Source: Candidatus Woesearchaeota archaeon (GTDB taxonomy: Archaea; Nanobdellota; Nanobdellia; Woesearchaeales; JABMPP01). From it: a stretch of DNA of 35,088 nt. Shown one piece after another: positions 6,876 to 15,570 of the stretch. The stretch lies in assembly GCA_018303405.1 (NCBI GenBank), contig JAGVYD010000006.1, positions 1 to 35,088 on the forward strand, read 5' to 3'. Position 1 is the first letter of the stretch. The number at the start of each line of letters is the position of its first letter. The notes beneath the pieces are model-generated. The model was given only the letters and a program-made list of their open reading frames with translations, was not told the DNA's origin and did no database searches. Both the position numbers and the translations under genes were made by a program.

Positions 6876-8570
6876 TCACTTGTGCGTGTACCAGAAATTG
6901 AGCTGGCCGTTTTCCCCGCCTATGCTGTCAAGCCTGCAGAAGCCAAACCTTTCAAACTGCACAATCTCATTGACCTTGACATTTTTCAGCATTGGCTCGG
7001 CCTTGCCTGACCTGACCACCTTGTCCGGCATCATGACAGTGACATCCACCAGGCCATCCGCGGCAGGAAGCCAGTGCATTATTTTTTTCCCGGCTGTTTT
7101 GTATTTTTCAACTTCCTTAGAATGGAATGAAAAATCATTTCCTTTCCTGGTGAAATTCAGGCAGTCCATTAGCCGGTAAAGCGCATTGTCCTCCAGGCTT
7201 TGGAAATCATTCCTGGAAAGCAGGAATCCTGAATGCGTGATGAGGTCTCTCGTGCCCCTGTTTGGATAGTCTGGGTGCAGTTTCAAGTGGCTTGTCGAGT
7301 CCGGCGCGCCCCTGATGTGGATTTCAACCGGATCATCAATGAAAAAATACCTGTTGCAGCTTGAGTCGAGGATTCTCCTGTTCTGCACAATGAGGTCGTC
7401 CCATGTCAAAGTTGCCTCTGCCTTGGTTATGCCTGTGTTGACAATGAAATTCTTAATTGCATCCGGAACAAAGCCCCTCCTTCGCAGGGCAACAAGTGTT
7501 GTGAGGCTCGGGTCGTCCCACCCGACCAGCTCGCCATTTTTTATCTTGTCTCGGATTATCCTGCCTGAGCTTTCAACGCCCTCCATATTGAAGCGGGCAA
7601 ACTCGAAGATTTTTGTCTGGTCAAAGCCCAATTCCAGCTGAATGTGCCTCTGCAGCTCGTTCCTCAGCTCAAACTCCTTGCTTCGCAGGCGATGGGTAAT
7701 CTTCTGCAGGCCGTCCATGATTGAGTTCTCAAAATCATAGGTTGGCCAGACACGGTATCTCCTGCCGGTAAGGGGGTGGCCTTTCTCGATTATCCTCATG
7801 AGAACAGGGTCGCGCATTGTTGTGTTTTGGTGCGTGAGGTCGATTTTCATCCTCAGGACTGCCTCGCCTTCCTTCATCAGGAACATGTCCTGCCAAAGGT
7901 GCTGTATCTTCTTCAGCTCATTTTTCCGGCATGCGCATTCCATTCCCTTTGCCCTGTTCTCGCGCATTATTTCAGTTGGGCAAGTGCAGACATATGCCTT
8001 GCCTTTCTTGATTAGCTGGTCAGCAAAAAGGCTGAATTCTTCCATGTGGTTTGAAGCATTGTCAATGATGTCAGGCTCTATGCCAAGCCAACTGTAATTG
8101 TCGAGATGGATGTCATAGAACTCCTTTTCAGCCAGCTCAGGGTTGGTGTCTTCGAACCTGAGATAAAATTTGCCCTCGTGCTTCCTTGCAAGGAGGTAAT
8201 TCAGCATGATTGCCTTCGCATGCCCGATGTGGGGGTACTTGCTCGGCTCAGGCGGGAAGGCCGTCGCAACGTATTCGCCCGGCCTTATCCCCAGGAATGC
8301 AAAAATGTCCCTTTCCTCGTGCTTTTTTCCCCTGCTTTCCTCGAGAAGCTCAGGCGCGACCTTTTTCAGCTCCGCTGCCTGGGCATCCTGCGACATGGCA
8401 TTTACCCTGACGCAGACCTCCTGCGCCTTTGTCCGGATCTCATCAATCTTCTTCCTGGCCTCTTCACTCTCAGACAAAAGCCTTCCGACTACTGTTTTTT
8501 CATTTGCAGTGCCATTGAACCTGACTGCGTTCTGCAGTGCATACTTGTAGAGTTGCGCCTCAAAATCCAT
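6876..8570 (-). CDS. gltX: Glutamyl-tRNA synthetase, archaeal type
   Basis: The 564-residue class I synthetase charges tRNA with Glu; in archaea it is normally non-discriminating and works with GatDE for Gln-tRNA. Residues 1-95 are the archaeal N-terminal helical extension (LYKYALQNAVRFNG). HIGH is intact at 114-117 (KYPHIGHAKA), followed by FEDTNPE. The end is the beta-barrel anticodon-binding region of the GlnRS/archaeal GluRS group (NRYFFIDDPVEI onward). The KMSKS region reads EGVESSGRIIRDKI, lacking the usual SK pair. A TATA element in the shared 18-bp palindrome lies ~31 bp upstream. The gene is full length and shows no frameshift. Confidence 0.93.
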   Translation of the reverse strand: MDFEAQLYKYALQNAVRFNGTANEKTVVGRLLSESEEARKKIDEIRTKAQEVCVRVNAMSQDAQAAELKKVAPELLEESRGKKHEERDIFAFLGIRPGEYVATAFPPEPSKYPHIGHAKAIMLNYLLARKHEGKFYLRFEDTNPELAEKEFYDIHLDNYSWLGIEPDIIDNASNHMEEFSLFADQLIKKGKAYVCTCPTEIMRENRAKGMECACRKNELKKIQHLWQDMFLMKEGEAVLRMKIDLTHQNTTMRDPVLMRIIEKGHPLTGRRYRVWPTYDFENSIMDGLQKITHRLRSKEFELRNELQRHIQLELGFDQTKIFEFARFNMEGVESSGRIIRDKIKNGELVGWDDPSLTTLVALRRRGFVPDAIKNFIVNTGITKAEATLTWDDLIVQNRRILDSSCNRYFFIDDPVEIHIRGAPDSTSHLKLHPDYPNRGTRDLITHSGFLLSRNDFQSLEDNALYRLMDCLNFTRKGNDFSFHSKEVEKYKTAGKKIMHWLPAADGLVDVTVMMPDKVVRSGKAEPMLKNVKVNEIVQFERFGFCRLDSIGGENGQLNFWYTHK

Positions 8571-8600
8571 GTTGTCCCCATGCTTGTTTTAGGCCCATAG

Positions 8601-8618
8601 TATATAAAATTTTATATA
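8601..8618. promoter_or_regulatory. Palindromic bidirectional TATA promoter
   Basis: TATATAAAATTTTATATA is a perfect 18-bp palindrome. It gives one TATA box to gltX (ATG at 8570) and one to the divergent two-TM protein (ATG at 8641). Since a TATA box is asymmetric in effect only through flanking BRE, this single site may fire both ways. Confidence 0.6.
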
Positions 8619-8640
8619 TTTGTTCCTCCTGAAATTCAAA

Positions 8641-8931
8641 ATGGCAAAAAAAGCAGGGCTTAAGCGCAGGCTTGCTGAGAAAAGCCCGGAATTCAGGGAC
8701 AGGCCAAAATTGCATGACCACCTGGCAGCAGGCAACGGAAGCTGGTTTTTCCTTTTGTGGTCCATTGCGCTGATTGCCAATTCAGTGCTGAACTTTTTTT
8801 CAGGGGATTATTTTCTCGGGCAGTTCTGGACAGGGACAATCCTCTTCATTTTTGCAATTGTATTCTGCCCATGCTATGCTGGAAGGACGTGCAAGGTCAT
8901 AGGAATACACAGCGACAAGAAGATGAATTAA
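8641..8931 (+). CDS. Small two-helix membrane protein
   Basis: No family is recognised. The 96-residue protein has a very basic N-terminus (MAKKAGLKRRLAEK), a polar part to residue ~33, two hydrophobic helices (~36-53, SWFFLLWSIALIANSVLNFF, and ~60-78, FWTGTILFIFAIVFCPC), and a basic C-terminus. A CPCYAGRTC cysteine group follows helix two. Start at 8641 rather than 8620 because the earlier codon lies inside the TATA palindrome. With Lys/Arg on both ends the termini are probably cytoplasmic. Confidence 0.65.
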   Translation: MAKKAGLKRRLAEKSPEFRDRPKLHDHLAAGNGSWFFLLWSIALIANSVLNFFSGDYFLGQFWTGTILFIFAIVFCPCYAGRTCKVIGIHSDKKMN

Positions 8932-8994
8932 TTTTTTCTGGGTTCCGGCCATCGCCTGCCTTTGGTTTTGCAGATCGAAAACCAGACTGACATT

Positions 8995-9435
8995 TTATTC
9001 CATGCCAGGCAGCCTTGGGCCAGTTGATTTTTTCTTGAAATCCATTGGCGGCCTTCTCAATTCCTGTACCCATTGCAGGCCAATCCTCAATAGTTCCTTG
9101 TTAAAAGATTCAGACAGCTTGTATGTTTTTGAGTAGAGGTTATAATCAATTATCCCCATGCTCTTCATTGGAGTGAGTATCCTGTCATAGAACTGCCTCT
9201 TGTTGTAGGAAATCTTGACTTTCTTCCCGCTGTAGGGCGCTTCGTCGATTTCAGTGATAAGGTTTCCCTCATGCAGCTTTGTCGCGAAAAGGCTCATCTC
9301 GGTCTTCCCGATCTGGCTGCCATTTTCCTTCATGTAGCGGACAAGAAGCTTGGCAACAATGACCTGCTGCTTTGTAGCAAAGACTGTTTCGTAGATGTCA
9401 TCCGGCAGATTGAACTTGTCGAACAATATTACCAT
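8995..9435 (-). CDS. Conserved-looking hypothetical protein, possible winged helix
   Basis: The 146-residue protein is not assigned to a family. It begins MVILFDKFNLP, continues with TKQQVIVAKLLVRYMKENG and a segment ending in ATKLHEG that could form helices of a winged helix, then YNKRQFYDRILTPMKSMGIIDYNLYSKTYKLSE, which has the helix-then-strand-hairpin shape of a recognition helix plus wing. The C-terminus is basic and Pro-containing (RRPPMDFKKKSTGPRLPG). No signal peptide or membrane helix. A TATA box (TTTATATA, ~9471-9479 on the minus strand) and a G-rich GGGGGTT just before the ATG fit a short-leader mRNA. A DNA-binding role is only a shape-based guess. Confidence 0.65.
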   Translation of the reverse strand: MVILFDKFNLPDDIYETVFATKQQVIVAKLLVRYMKENGSQIGKTEMSLFATKLHEGNLITEIDEAPYSGKKVKISYNKRQFYDRILTPMKSMGIIDYNLYSKTYKLSESFNKELLRIGLQWVQELRRPPMDFKKKSTGPRLPGME

Positions 9436-9574
9436 ACTGTAACCCCCAGAAGCTTGATGATTATCCTGGTATATAAATGTTGCTTTTTGTAGAATGGGAG
9501 AGAGAAAGTAGTCTAAAAAAAGTACATGTGGATAATCTGGCGATGAGGATTATTATGTTTATTGGTTAATAGGC

Positions 9575-12500
9575 TTAGCCAAATATCCTTTCAAACCAAG
9601 CTGCTATCTTCTGCATCATTGACATGTTTTCTTCAAGCTGTTTTTGCAGGTCAACGCAGCTTCCTGAATTGCAGGTGTTGGTTTGGCATTCAAAATTGTT
9701 GTCGCACACCTGACCGATTTCTTTCTGGTATTTTATTGCTGTGTCAAGGTCACAGTAAGTGGCGGCGCCTTTGCTATCCCTGGTTCTCAAACCCACTGAC
9801 AAGCACAGGTTGCCCTTTACGCAGCCATCGCATTTCTTGGAGACTTCGCCCTTTGAGACTTCATCAGTGCCGACTGAAATTTCACTGCTGCCAGAAGCAA
9901 ATTCAGTCTCGCTTTCAGAAACCTTAGTTGTCTCAGTTGGTGGCAATGGGTGCTCTACAGAGCTATCTGTTCCCTTTATGAAGGAAAAGACAGTCTGCTG
10001 ATAGGCAGGGTCGATTTTGTGCAAGACCATGGCAATGCCATTAATGTTGAACACATCACCTTCTTCCATGTTGAATTTGAGAACTTTTCCTTCCTCATTT
10101 GTTACAGTGCCAATGACCATATACCTTGTAGCGACCACCGGGGCCTCTGTCACAAGAGTGGGCTTGGCTTCAAGCACGGCCTGGCCGGTCAGCATGTTAC
10201 TCTCCACCGAACTTGTTGGGGAAACAATCACTTTTTGGCTTCGAACCATTTCTGCCATCGCCACGATTTTCATGAGCTCCACGCGCAGGTACGGCTGGCT
10301 GAGCATTGCCTTCCCGCCTGTTTTCAGGAGGAATTTTTCATTTAGCTTGACAATTTGTGCATCGGGCTCCACAGAGTTCACAATAAAGCTTGCGCTCTTG
10401 TAATTCACATTTTTCACAGTCACCAGCATATTCTGGTATTGAGCAGGCTCATTTTGGGTAAAAATTCTTGACTCCTTGCTGCCCTGGTACTCAATTTGAA
10501 CTGCTGCCTGAGACGCTTTGCATGCAGGTGTTTCCGTGATAATTGATGGCTCTTTAGTCGTGGTGATTACACTTGTTGATTGGGCATTCGCAATGGATAC
10601 TGTATTTGCACCTGAACTGCCTCCTGATCCGCCCCCTGATGCAGCAGATGCTGTTTCTGTCATTGATTCTTGGACAGCTTCTACAGGATATGTTTCGCCA
10701 GCGGGAATGCAAGTGAGGATCTTGCAGCCTGCAACATTCAGGGAGGTATAAGGCACTGTTCCTTCTGTGCATTGCACCATTTTGATAGGGCATGTGGAGA
10801 TCACGGGACAATCGGTTGTTATTGCCCTAATCAACGTTATTTTTGCGCCGTTGTCAACCATCCTGGCGGTCTGCCCCTCATCCAGGCGGAATGGCTTTCC
10901 AAAGTATGCGATTATTTCGTCGCCGGTGTCACTTACAGAGACCTTATGTGACTGAACTGCTGTCAGGCCTGTTTCATCCCTAACAGTGAATGTCACTATG
11001 TAATCCCCTGCGCTTGAGTATTGATGCTGCATTGTGGCAGTAGTTCCAGGGGATAAAGGCACCAAAGGCACGCTCTTTGCAGTGCCCTCATTTGTTTCAT
11101 CTCCCCACAATGCCGTAAAAGTCAGCAAGGCGCCATCTGGGTCATGCGCGCTTATTCCCCAGGTGCCAACTTCATTTACATTCAAAGCACCCGGACCAGT
11201 GAAAGAGTCTATTACAGGAGCCTTATTTCCTGTTTCGCTGACATAGAATTTTTCCTCTGCGATATTGTTGCTGGAATCCTTGTCTGCGCCTGTTGGCTGC
11301 AGATAAAACTTCACTGTGTGCCAGCCAGGGGAATAATAGCTTCCGCCACCGACATTATCAGGCCCTTCGGTCTCGCCAGGCGTAAGGCCGTGATAGCCAT
11401 TGCCCGAGTTCATGAAGATATTATCTACATACAGTATAACATTGTAAGGGGCTGATGTTGCTGTACCAATGTTTTGCACCATGCCGTTGATTTTTACTTG
11501 GACACGGCCCTGCGAATCCACAGAATCCTGTTGCTGTATTGAAATGGACCCTATTGTAAGGTCAGCCTGCTGCACTGACTGGCCAACCTGAACAGTCAGC
11601 GTAGATTTTGTTGTGGCGCCCTTGTCATCAATGGCAGCAAATGTTATAGTATAATATCCCGGAGCGTAGTATGTGTGCTGGAAAGTTCCTGATGATTGAA
11701 AGCCCCCTTTTTCATCAGCACTAACCGGCGCTCCCAAGTTTTCATCTCCCCATGAAATTTCGTACGCCAGATAATTTCCATCGGGATCATATGCGGATAT
11801 TTTCCATGTGCCTGTTTCCTGAGCCTGCAATGACACAGGCCCGCCAATTGAAGTGATGACAGGAGGCTTATTTGCCGGAGCTGGTTCTGACCCACAAACC
11901 ATTATTTCGTGAGTGTGGTCGTTGAAATATGCCCAAACCCTTCTTCGAGTTCCGTCATCATTAGTTTTCCAATCAACATCGTTGATGCCGGGTGTGTACC
12001 AGTCAGACCAACCGCCGCCCCACATAATCCTATACTTAAGTATTTCTGGGTGTGATAGGGTGCTGAGGCTGGCAAATGTTTTGTCCATGGGATAAAGGGG
12101 GTTGCGAACCTGCGAACTTGTTGACTGGCCGCATCCTATGGCCACTCCACTATTTGTAAAAAAAACATAGCCCTCGCTTGTTCCTTGCGCTGCCAAATTG
12201 TTGTTGGTATCATAAATTGAAATCCTGACTTTCAGCTTCATGTTCAGAAAAGAAGGATCAGAGATAGAAATGCTTGTGCGCCCGAAACGGCTGTCATCTG
12301 GGCCAACAAATGTTGATGTTGCCGTGGTTTTGTAAACCGCCTGGCCATTGCTATCCACCAGTTCTATAACCGGCTTCGATGTCCAATACGCAGTGGGAAC
12401 GCTGCTGGTTTTCCAGCCTATTGTATAAGCATGCCCAAGCATCCATGACTCGCCGCCATAGGGAGTGACTACACTTATGGTGCTCACAACTGGCAAAGGA

Positions 12501-12877
12501 GCTGAAATCAAGCAAGCGCCATCATTGCACCCATAGGGGCATGAGACTCCCTGGCCATTTGGTGAGTAAGTGGCTATATAATTTCCAGAACACGTTGCCT
12601 CTTCCAGTGCGCAATTATCTCCACTGCAGGAAGCAGTCTGATATCCACCGCCATTGGCATAGCGAACAAAACATGCATCATATATTGTTCCAACTGCACC
12701 ATTACCATTATTACCTGTGGCAAATCCTTTTAGATTGAAATTCAGCCCCTGATCAGTGTCAGTGCATGCAGGAATGGCCGGGACGGTATCATTTTCAGCA
12801 ATAACTGCTAAAGCAGATGCAAGCATTAAACTAAAAGCAAACAAAATTGATGTTACGATTCTTAGATTTTTTTCCAT
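9575..12877 (-). CDS. Secreted surface protein with PKD and CARDB domains (1100 aa)
   Basis: A signal peptide (residues 1-28, LFAFSLMLASALAVIAE) starts this exported protein. Then come a Cys-bearing region (~35-115); a segment with the GGESWMLGHAYTIGW pattern of Kre9/KNH-like repeats (~130-240); a first PKD domain (~335-435: ISAYDPDGNYLAYEISWGDE and YYAPGYYTITF); a CARDB domain (~436-548, ending DSSNNIAEEKFYV); a second PKD domain (~549-650, AHDPDGALLTF and YSSAGDYIVTF); a Ser/Gly-rich linker; two beta-rich repeats; and a Cys-rich end (~1010-1080, CDGCVKGNLC, CQTNTCNSGSC). It closes with an amphipathic helix MMQKIAAWFERIFG that may hold it to the cell. It lies downstream of, and on the same strand as, a membrane-bound winged-helix protein. 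Its function is structural or adhesive by analogy with PKD/CARDB proteins. Confidence 0.88.
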   Translation of the reverse strand: MEKNLRIVTSILFAFSLMLASALAVIAENDTVPAIPACTDTDQGLNFNLKGFATGNNGNGAVGTIYDACFVRYANGGGYQTASCSGDNCALEEATCSGNYIATYSPNGQGVSCPYGCNDGACLISAPLPVVSTISVVTPYGGESWMLGHAYTIGWKTSSVPTAYWTSKPVIELVDSNGQAVYKTTATSTFVGPDDSRFGRTSISISDPSFLNMKLKVRISIYDTNNNLAAQGTSEGYVFFTNSGVAIGCGQSTSSQVRNPLYPMDKTFASLSTLSHPEILKYRIMWGGGWSDWYTPGINDVDWKTNDDGTRRRVWAYFNDHTHEIMVCGSEPAPANKPPVITSIGGPVSLQAQETGTWKISAYDPDGNYLAYEISWGDENLGAPVSADEKGGFQSSGTFQHTYYAPGYYTITFAAIDDKGATTKSTLTVQVGQSVQQADLTIGSISIQQQDSVDSQGRVQVKINGMVQNIGTATSAPYNVILYVDNIFMNSGNGYHGLTPGETEGPDNVGGGSYYSPGWHTVKFYLQPTGADKDSSNNIAEEKFYVSETGNKAPVIDSFTGPGALNVNEVGTWGISAHDPDGALLTFTALWGDETNEGTAKSVPLVPLSPGTTATMQHQYSSAGDYIVTFTVRDETGLTAVQSHKVSVSDTGDEIIAYFGKPFRLDEGQTARMVDNGAKITLIRAITTDCPVISTCPIKMVQCTEGTVPYTSLNVAGCKILTCIPAGETYPVEAVQESMTETASAASGGGSGGSSGANTVSIANAQSTSVITTTKEPSIITETPACKASQAAVQIEYQGSKESRIFTQNEPAQYQNMLVTVKNVNYKSASFIVNSVEPDAQIVKLNEKFLLKTGGKAMLSQPYLRVELMKIVAMAEMVRSQKVIVSPTSSVESNMLTGQAVLEAKPTLVTEAPVVATRYMVIGTVTNEEGKVLKFNMEEGDVFNINGIAMVLHKIDPAYQQTVFSFIKGTDSSVEHPLPPTETTKVSESETEFASGSSEISVGTDEVSKGEVSKKCDGCVKGNLCLSVGLRTRDSKGAATYCDLDTAIKYQKEIGQVCDNNFECQTNTCNSGSCVDLQKQLEENMSMMQKIAAWFERIFG

Positions 12878-12953
12878 TGTTTTCCCACCTTTTCACATTT
12901 TTTGGATTGATTTTATGAGGACACCACTTTTTCTGATCCATTATTAAAGCGGA

Positions 12954-12990
12954 CGAATATAAGTAGTTTTACCGGACACATGGGACACAT
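12954..12990 (-). promoter_or_regulatory. Promoter of the PKD surface protein with direct repeats
   Basis: On the minus strand CTTATATTCG (12954-12963) is the best TATA box, implying a leader of ~55 nt that ends in AAAAGGTGGG before the ATG at 12877. Just upstream of the box is GGACACAT twice (12974-12981 and 12983-12990, plus-strand reading) with 9-bp spacing. This is the position expected for an activator site. The obvious candidate is the winged helix encoded next door. Confidence 0.45.
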
Positions 12991-13036
12991 TTTTGGCATT
13001 AATCGTTCCAATGAGCCTAAATCACCAAGAAATCGT

Positions 13037-14116
13037 TTATAAGACCTTATTTTCGTTTCCGGTAAGGAAAAACTCAGTCAGCTCGGTTTTCTTCATTTTT
13101 CCAATTGACTCGGTTTTTATGATTTTTTTCTGCTCCAGTCTCTGCAAACACCTGAATAGACTAGTTTTGGGGATTCCTGAGCTGTACCTGATCTGGTTTT
13201 GCGTTGATGTGCCATTGTTTTTGAGCAGGTATTCGACCACTTCCTGTTCATAGGCGTCTAAGGTTGAGAGAACTGCTGCCATCCGGTCTGTCAATAGAAT
13301 CCCTTGGACAGCCGGAGCTGCCATTTGCGCAGATTGACCAGCTTCTGCAGACCGGTCGGGAGGCGTTTCATTTGGTTTTTTCGAGTATTCCTTGCCAGGC
13401 AAAACAGACTTTGATGAATAGAGGCGGAGAATGACAAGTATCCCCACGACAATTATTATGCCAATAATCAGTCCCCACCAAAATGTGGCGCCGAGCCCTT
13501 TAGTTTTGCTTTCAAAGTGCACCTCAACATCATAAACCATACTCTCATCCGCATTGATTTCCACGTTAGCAATGTTTTCTCCTTCGCTTGCAAAGATTTT
13601 ACAATTGCCCAGCGGAACATTAAGGAGCGAAAATGAGCCGTATACGTCAGTTAAGATATCATTTCCGGCATAATTTTGGGCACATTCATACTTTATGCCA
13701 GCTCCGGCAACATAATTGTCAAAGGCATCGACAACAGTTCCACGGATATGCGCTATTGGAGTGAGAATAATTGTTTCCTGCACGGGTGATGAGGAAGGCT
13801 GTAGCATCGTTTTGCCATAATGCCCGAAAAAAGCGGACTCAGTGCTTCTATAATTTATTGCCAGCTCATAATTCCCTTCTGCCACATTTAGCTCCAATAT
13901 TCCATCAGGCAGATAGCGGTCATAGGAAAGGATGGAACCATCATTCAAATCCTTTATTTCAAAATGGACAATTGATTCAGCGATAACGGTTCCTTTCTCA
14001 TTCATCAGGGTAAATGTGTAGTCAGTAAACCCGTCTGCAGCATATGCAGAAAACTGCAACACCGCCGCAAGAATTAAGAGAATAATTCCCCTTTTGGTCA
14101 CGAAAGACACACGCAT
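13037..14116 (-). CDS. Membrane-spanning regulator: exported sensor part, TM helix, cytoplasmic winged helix
   Basis: The 359-residue protein begins with a signal peptide (~1-27, GIILLILAAVLQFSAYAA). Residues ~30-205 are beta-rich and outside the cell, with a carboxypeptidase-regulatory-like fold suggested by IRGTVVDAFDNYVAGAGIKYEC and the later YGSFSLLNVPLGNC. One transmembrane helix follows (~212-233, FWWGLIIGIIIVVGILVIL), then a Pro/Ser-rich linker and a C-terminal winged helix (~280-350: YLLKNNGTSTQNQIRYSSGI then PKTSLFRCLQRLEQKKII) of MarR/ArsR-like type. The layout suggests it senses the envelope and binds DNA while membrane-bound. Start MRVSF is preferred over a frame five codons longer because the TATA-like ATTTAAATA (14145-14153) is ~29 bp upstream. 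Next downstream gene is the large surface protein, a likely target. Confidence 0.85.
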   Translation of the reverse strand: MRVSFVTKRGIILLILAAVLQFSAYAADGFTDYTFTLMNEKGTVIAESIVHFEIKDLNDGSILSYDRYLPDGILELNVAEGNYELAINYRSTESAFFGHYGKTMLQPSSSPVQETIILTPIAHIRGTVVDAFDNYVAGAGIKYECAQNYAGNDILTDVYGSFSLLNVPLGNCKIFASEGENIANVEINADESMVYDVEVHFESKTKGLGATFWWGLIIGIIIVVGILVILRLYSSKSVLPGKEYSKKPNETPPDRSAEAGQSAQMAAPAVQGILLTDRMAAVLSTLDAYEQEVVEYLLKNNGTSTQNQIRYSSGIPKTSLFRCLQRLEQKKIIKTESIGKMKKTELTEFFLTGNENKVL

Positions 14117-14197
14117 GTTTACCAAAATCATGCAACTGATTATTTAAATGTTTCGCAGGTTGATAGTTGGCTAATTGATGATAAAAGAGATAAGATA

Positions 14198-14392
14198 TTA
14201 ACCATAGTTTTGGAAAAATAAAGTGGACTGGCCGGTTGTGCGTCGGATCGCGGCATTCTGCAGGGACAGTCGCTCGGGATAAATCCCAAAACTTCTCAAT
14301 TCTTCCTGCTTTTCCGCAGGAAGCAAGTTCCAGCTGTGCAATAAAATTTCCTTGAATTTTTTTGCGTCGAGGGTAATTGTGTGTTTTTTCAT
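14198..14392 (-). CDS. Small protein downstream of fic
   Basis: No family is recognised. The 64-residue protein (MKKHTITLDAKKFKEILL onward) starts with a short strand, then a helix, then PAEKQEELRSFGIYPE and a basic end. A longer frame starts at 14446, 20 bp after the fic stop codon. The shorter start is favoured because a TATA-like ATTAATGA inside the 14-bp palindrome CATCATTAATGATG (14410-14423) lies ~18-31 bp upstream. It could be translated from the fic mRNA as well. A partner or antitoxin role for Fic is possible but the Fic protein already carries its own inhibitory helix. Confidence 0.45.
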   Translation of the reverse strand: MKKHTITLDAKKFKEILLHSWNLLPAEKQEELRSFGIYPERLSLQNAAIRRTTGQSTLFFQNYG

Positions 14393-14466
14393 AATATCTT
14401 GTTGTTTGTCATCATTAATGATGGGTTCTCGGAGAAGGTTATGCATTTATTCATGGTTACGGGCGA

Positions 14467-15423
14467 CTACATCTTCTTCTTTTTGTGGCCACCTAATTGT
14501 TTCTTCAGAGAATTGTATTCTTTCATATACAGTCCGATTGTCGGCTTCAAGTTATGATTCTTTTCGTATTCCTGCAGAGATTCGTAGTACCCTTGCCTAT
14601 TTTTGAGATTGATGTTTATTGGTGGTAGATTATGCTTAATTAGGATGTTGTTCAGCAATATTCTTCCAACTCTTCCATTTCCGTCCCTGAATGGGTGAAT
14701 ATTTTCAAATTGGTTGTGGATGACTGCCCCAAGAACCAAGGCAGGATACTCATTCTTGTTTTTTTCATACCACCTGATTAACTCTTTGAGCAGATGATTT
14801 ATTCTTGTTTGTGGTGCCCCTTCATGAACAACCTGTCCTCCACTGCCCATTACAACGACTTCTTCGCCTTTCTTTCGCAATTGTCCGGCAAATGATTTGG
14901 AGTTTTTGAAAACTATTTTATGAATTTTTTTTATGAGCTCAATAGAAACATGCTCTTTTGTTGTTCTTATAAGCATTATAGCTTCATCAACTCCATAAGC
15001 CTCTGCTATATCTTCCTTAGATTTGTCTGGCCACTTGTCTTTTTCCAGTAATTCCTTCACTTCTTTTACATTGAGCTTGCTTCCTTCAATTGCATTGGTG
15101 TTGTATGTAAATATTCTTGAAAATGTCTGCCAATCTTCTTTTGAAAGATGGGAAATTTTTAAGGGAATTTGCGCTTCAAGTTTTTTTATCTCTTCAATCT
15201 CTTTTTCTGATAGTTTAGTTTGCAATGGATCCTTTATGATATTATATTTGTGTATCTCTTCCAGGATAAGTTTTTCAGCAATTTCCCTCCGTTCTTCAAG
15301 CAGTTCAACTTTTAGGTCTTGACCCAGATATTTTCTGAATTTGTATACTTTAGCACCTTCCCTATATGAATGGGCGAGAAAATATTTTGCCTTCTTTCCT
15401 TCAACTCTCTTTTCGATGTGCAT
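14467..15423 (-). CDS. fic: Fic-family AMP-transferase, class II
   Basis: The 318-residue protein carries the complete Fic motif HPFRDGNGRVGR (243-254), with catalytic His243, phosphate-anchoring Asn and Arg. The inhibitory helix motif (S/T)xxxE(G/N) is present as TNAIEG (109-114), placing it N-terminal to the Fic core as in class II enzymes, which AMPylate protein hydroxyls and are held off by that Glu. Residues ~1-40 are a basic N-terminal segment (HIEKRVEGKKAKYFLAHSY). It ends in KKKKM. The gene is visibly more A/T-rich than its neighbours and lies next to tRNA-Ala, which suggests horizontal arrival. A TATA box (15445-15453) sits 22-30 bp before the start, between repeated operator-like sites. 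The target protein is unknown. Confidence 0.9.
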   Translation of the reverse strand: MHIEKRVEGKKAKYFLAHSYREGAKVYKFRKYLGQDLKVELLEERREIAEKLILEEIHKYNIIKDPLQTKLSEKEIEEIKKLEAQIPLKISHLSKEDWQTFSRIFTYNTNAIEGSKLNVKEVKELLEKDKWPDKSKEDIAEAYGVDEAIMLIRTTKEHVSIELIKKIHKIVFKNSKSFAGQLRKKGEEVVVMGSGGQVVHEGAPQTRINHLLKELIRWYEKNKNEYPALVLGAVIHNQFENIHPFRDGNGRVGRILLNNILIKHNLPPININLKNRQGYYESLQEYEKNHNLKPTIGLYMKEYNSLKKQLGGHKKKKM

Positions 15424-15433
15424 GCATTGAGGG

Positions 15434-15496
15434 GGTGACTACATATTTAAATAGTTTGCGTTTAGGTGACTACATTTTGCCTGATTTGTAGCCACC
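15434..15496 (-). promoter_or_regulatory. fic promoter with three operator-like repeats
   Basis: GGTGACTACAT occurs at 15434-15444 and 15465-15475 (plus-strand reading), exactly 31 bp apart, or about three helical turns. An inverted match, TGTAGCCACC, is at 15487-15496, forming with the second copy a GGTGACTACA-N12-TGTAGCCACC palindrome. The TATA box lies between copies one and two. A repressor bound here would cover both the TATA box and the start site. A fourth copy (GGCGACTACAT, 10 of 11) sits at 14462-14472 over the fic stop codon, followed by TGTGGCCACC. Confidence 0.55.
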
Positions 15497-15570
15497 CCTT
15501 ACCCTTTACATTATCATTTTAAATTGTAAATATGTGAGTTTTATCTCCGAGAACGGACAAAATGTAAGGA

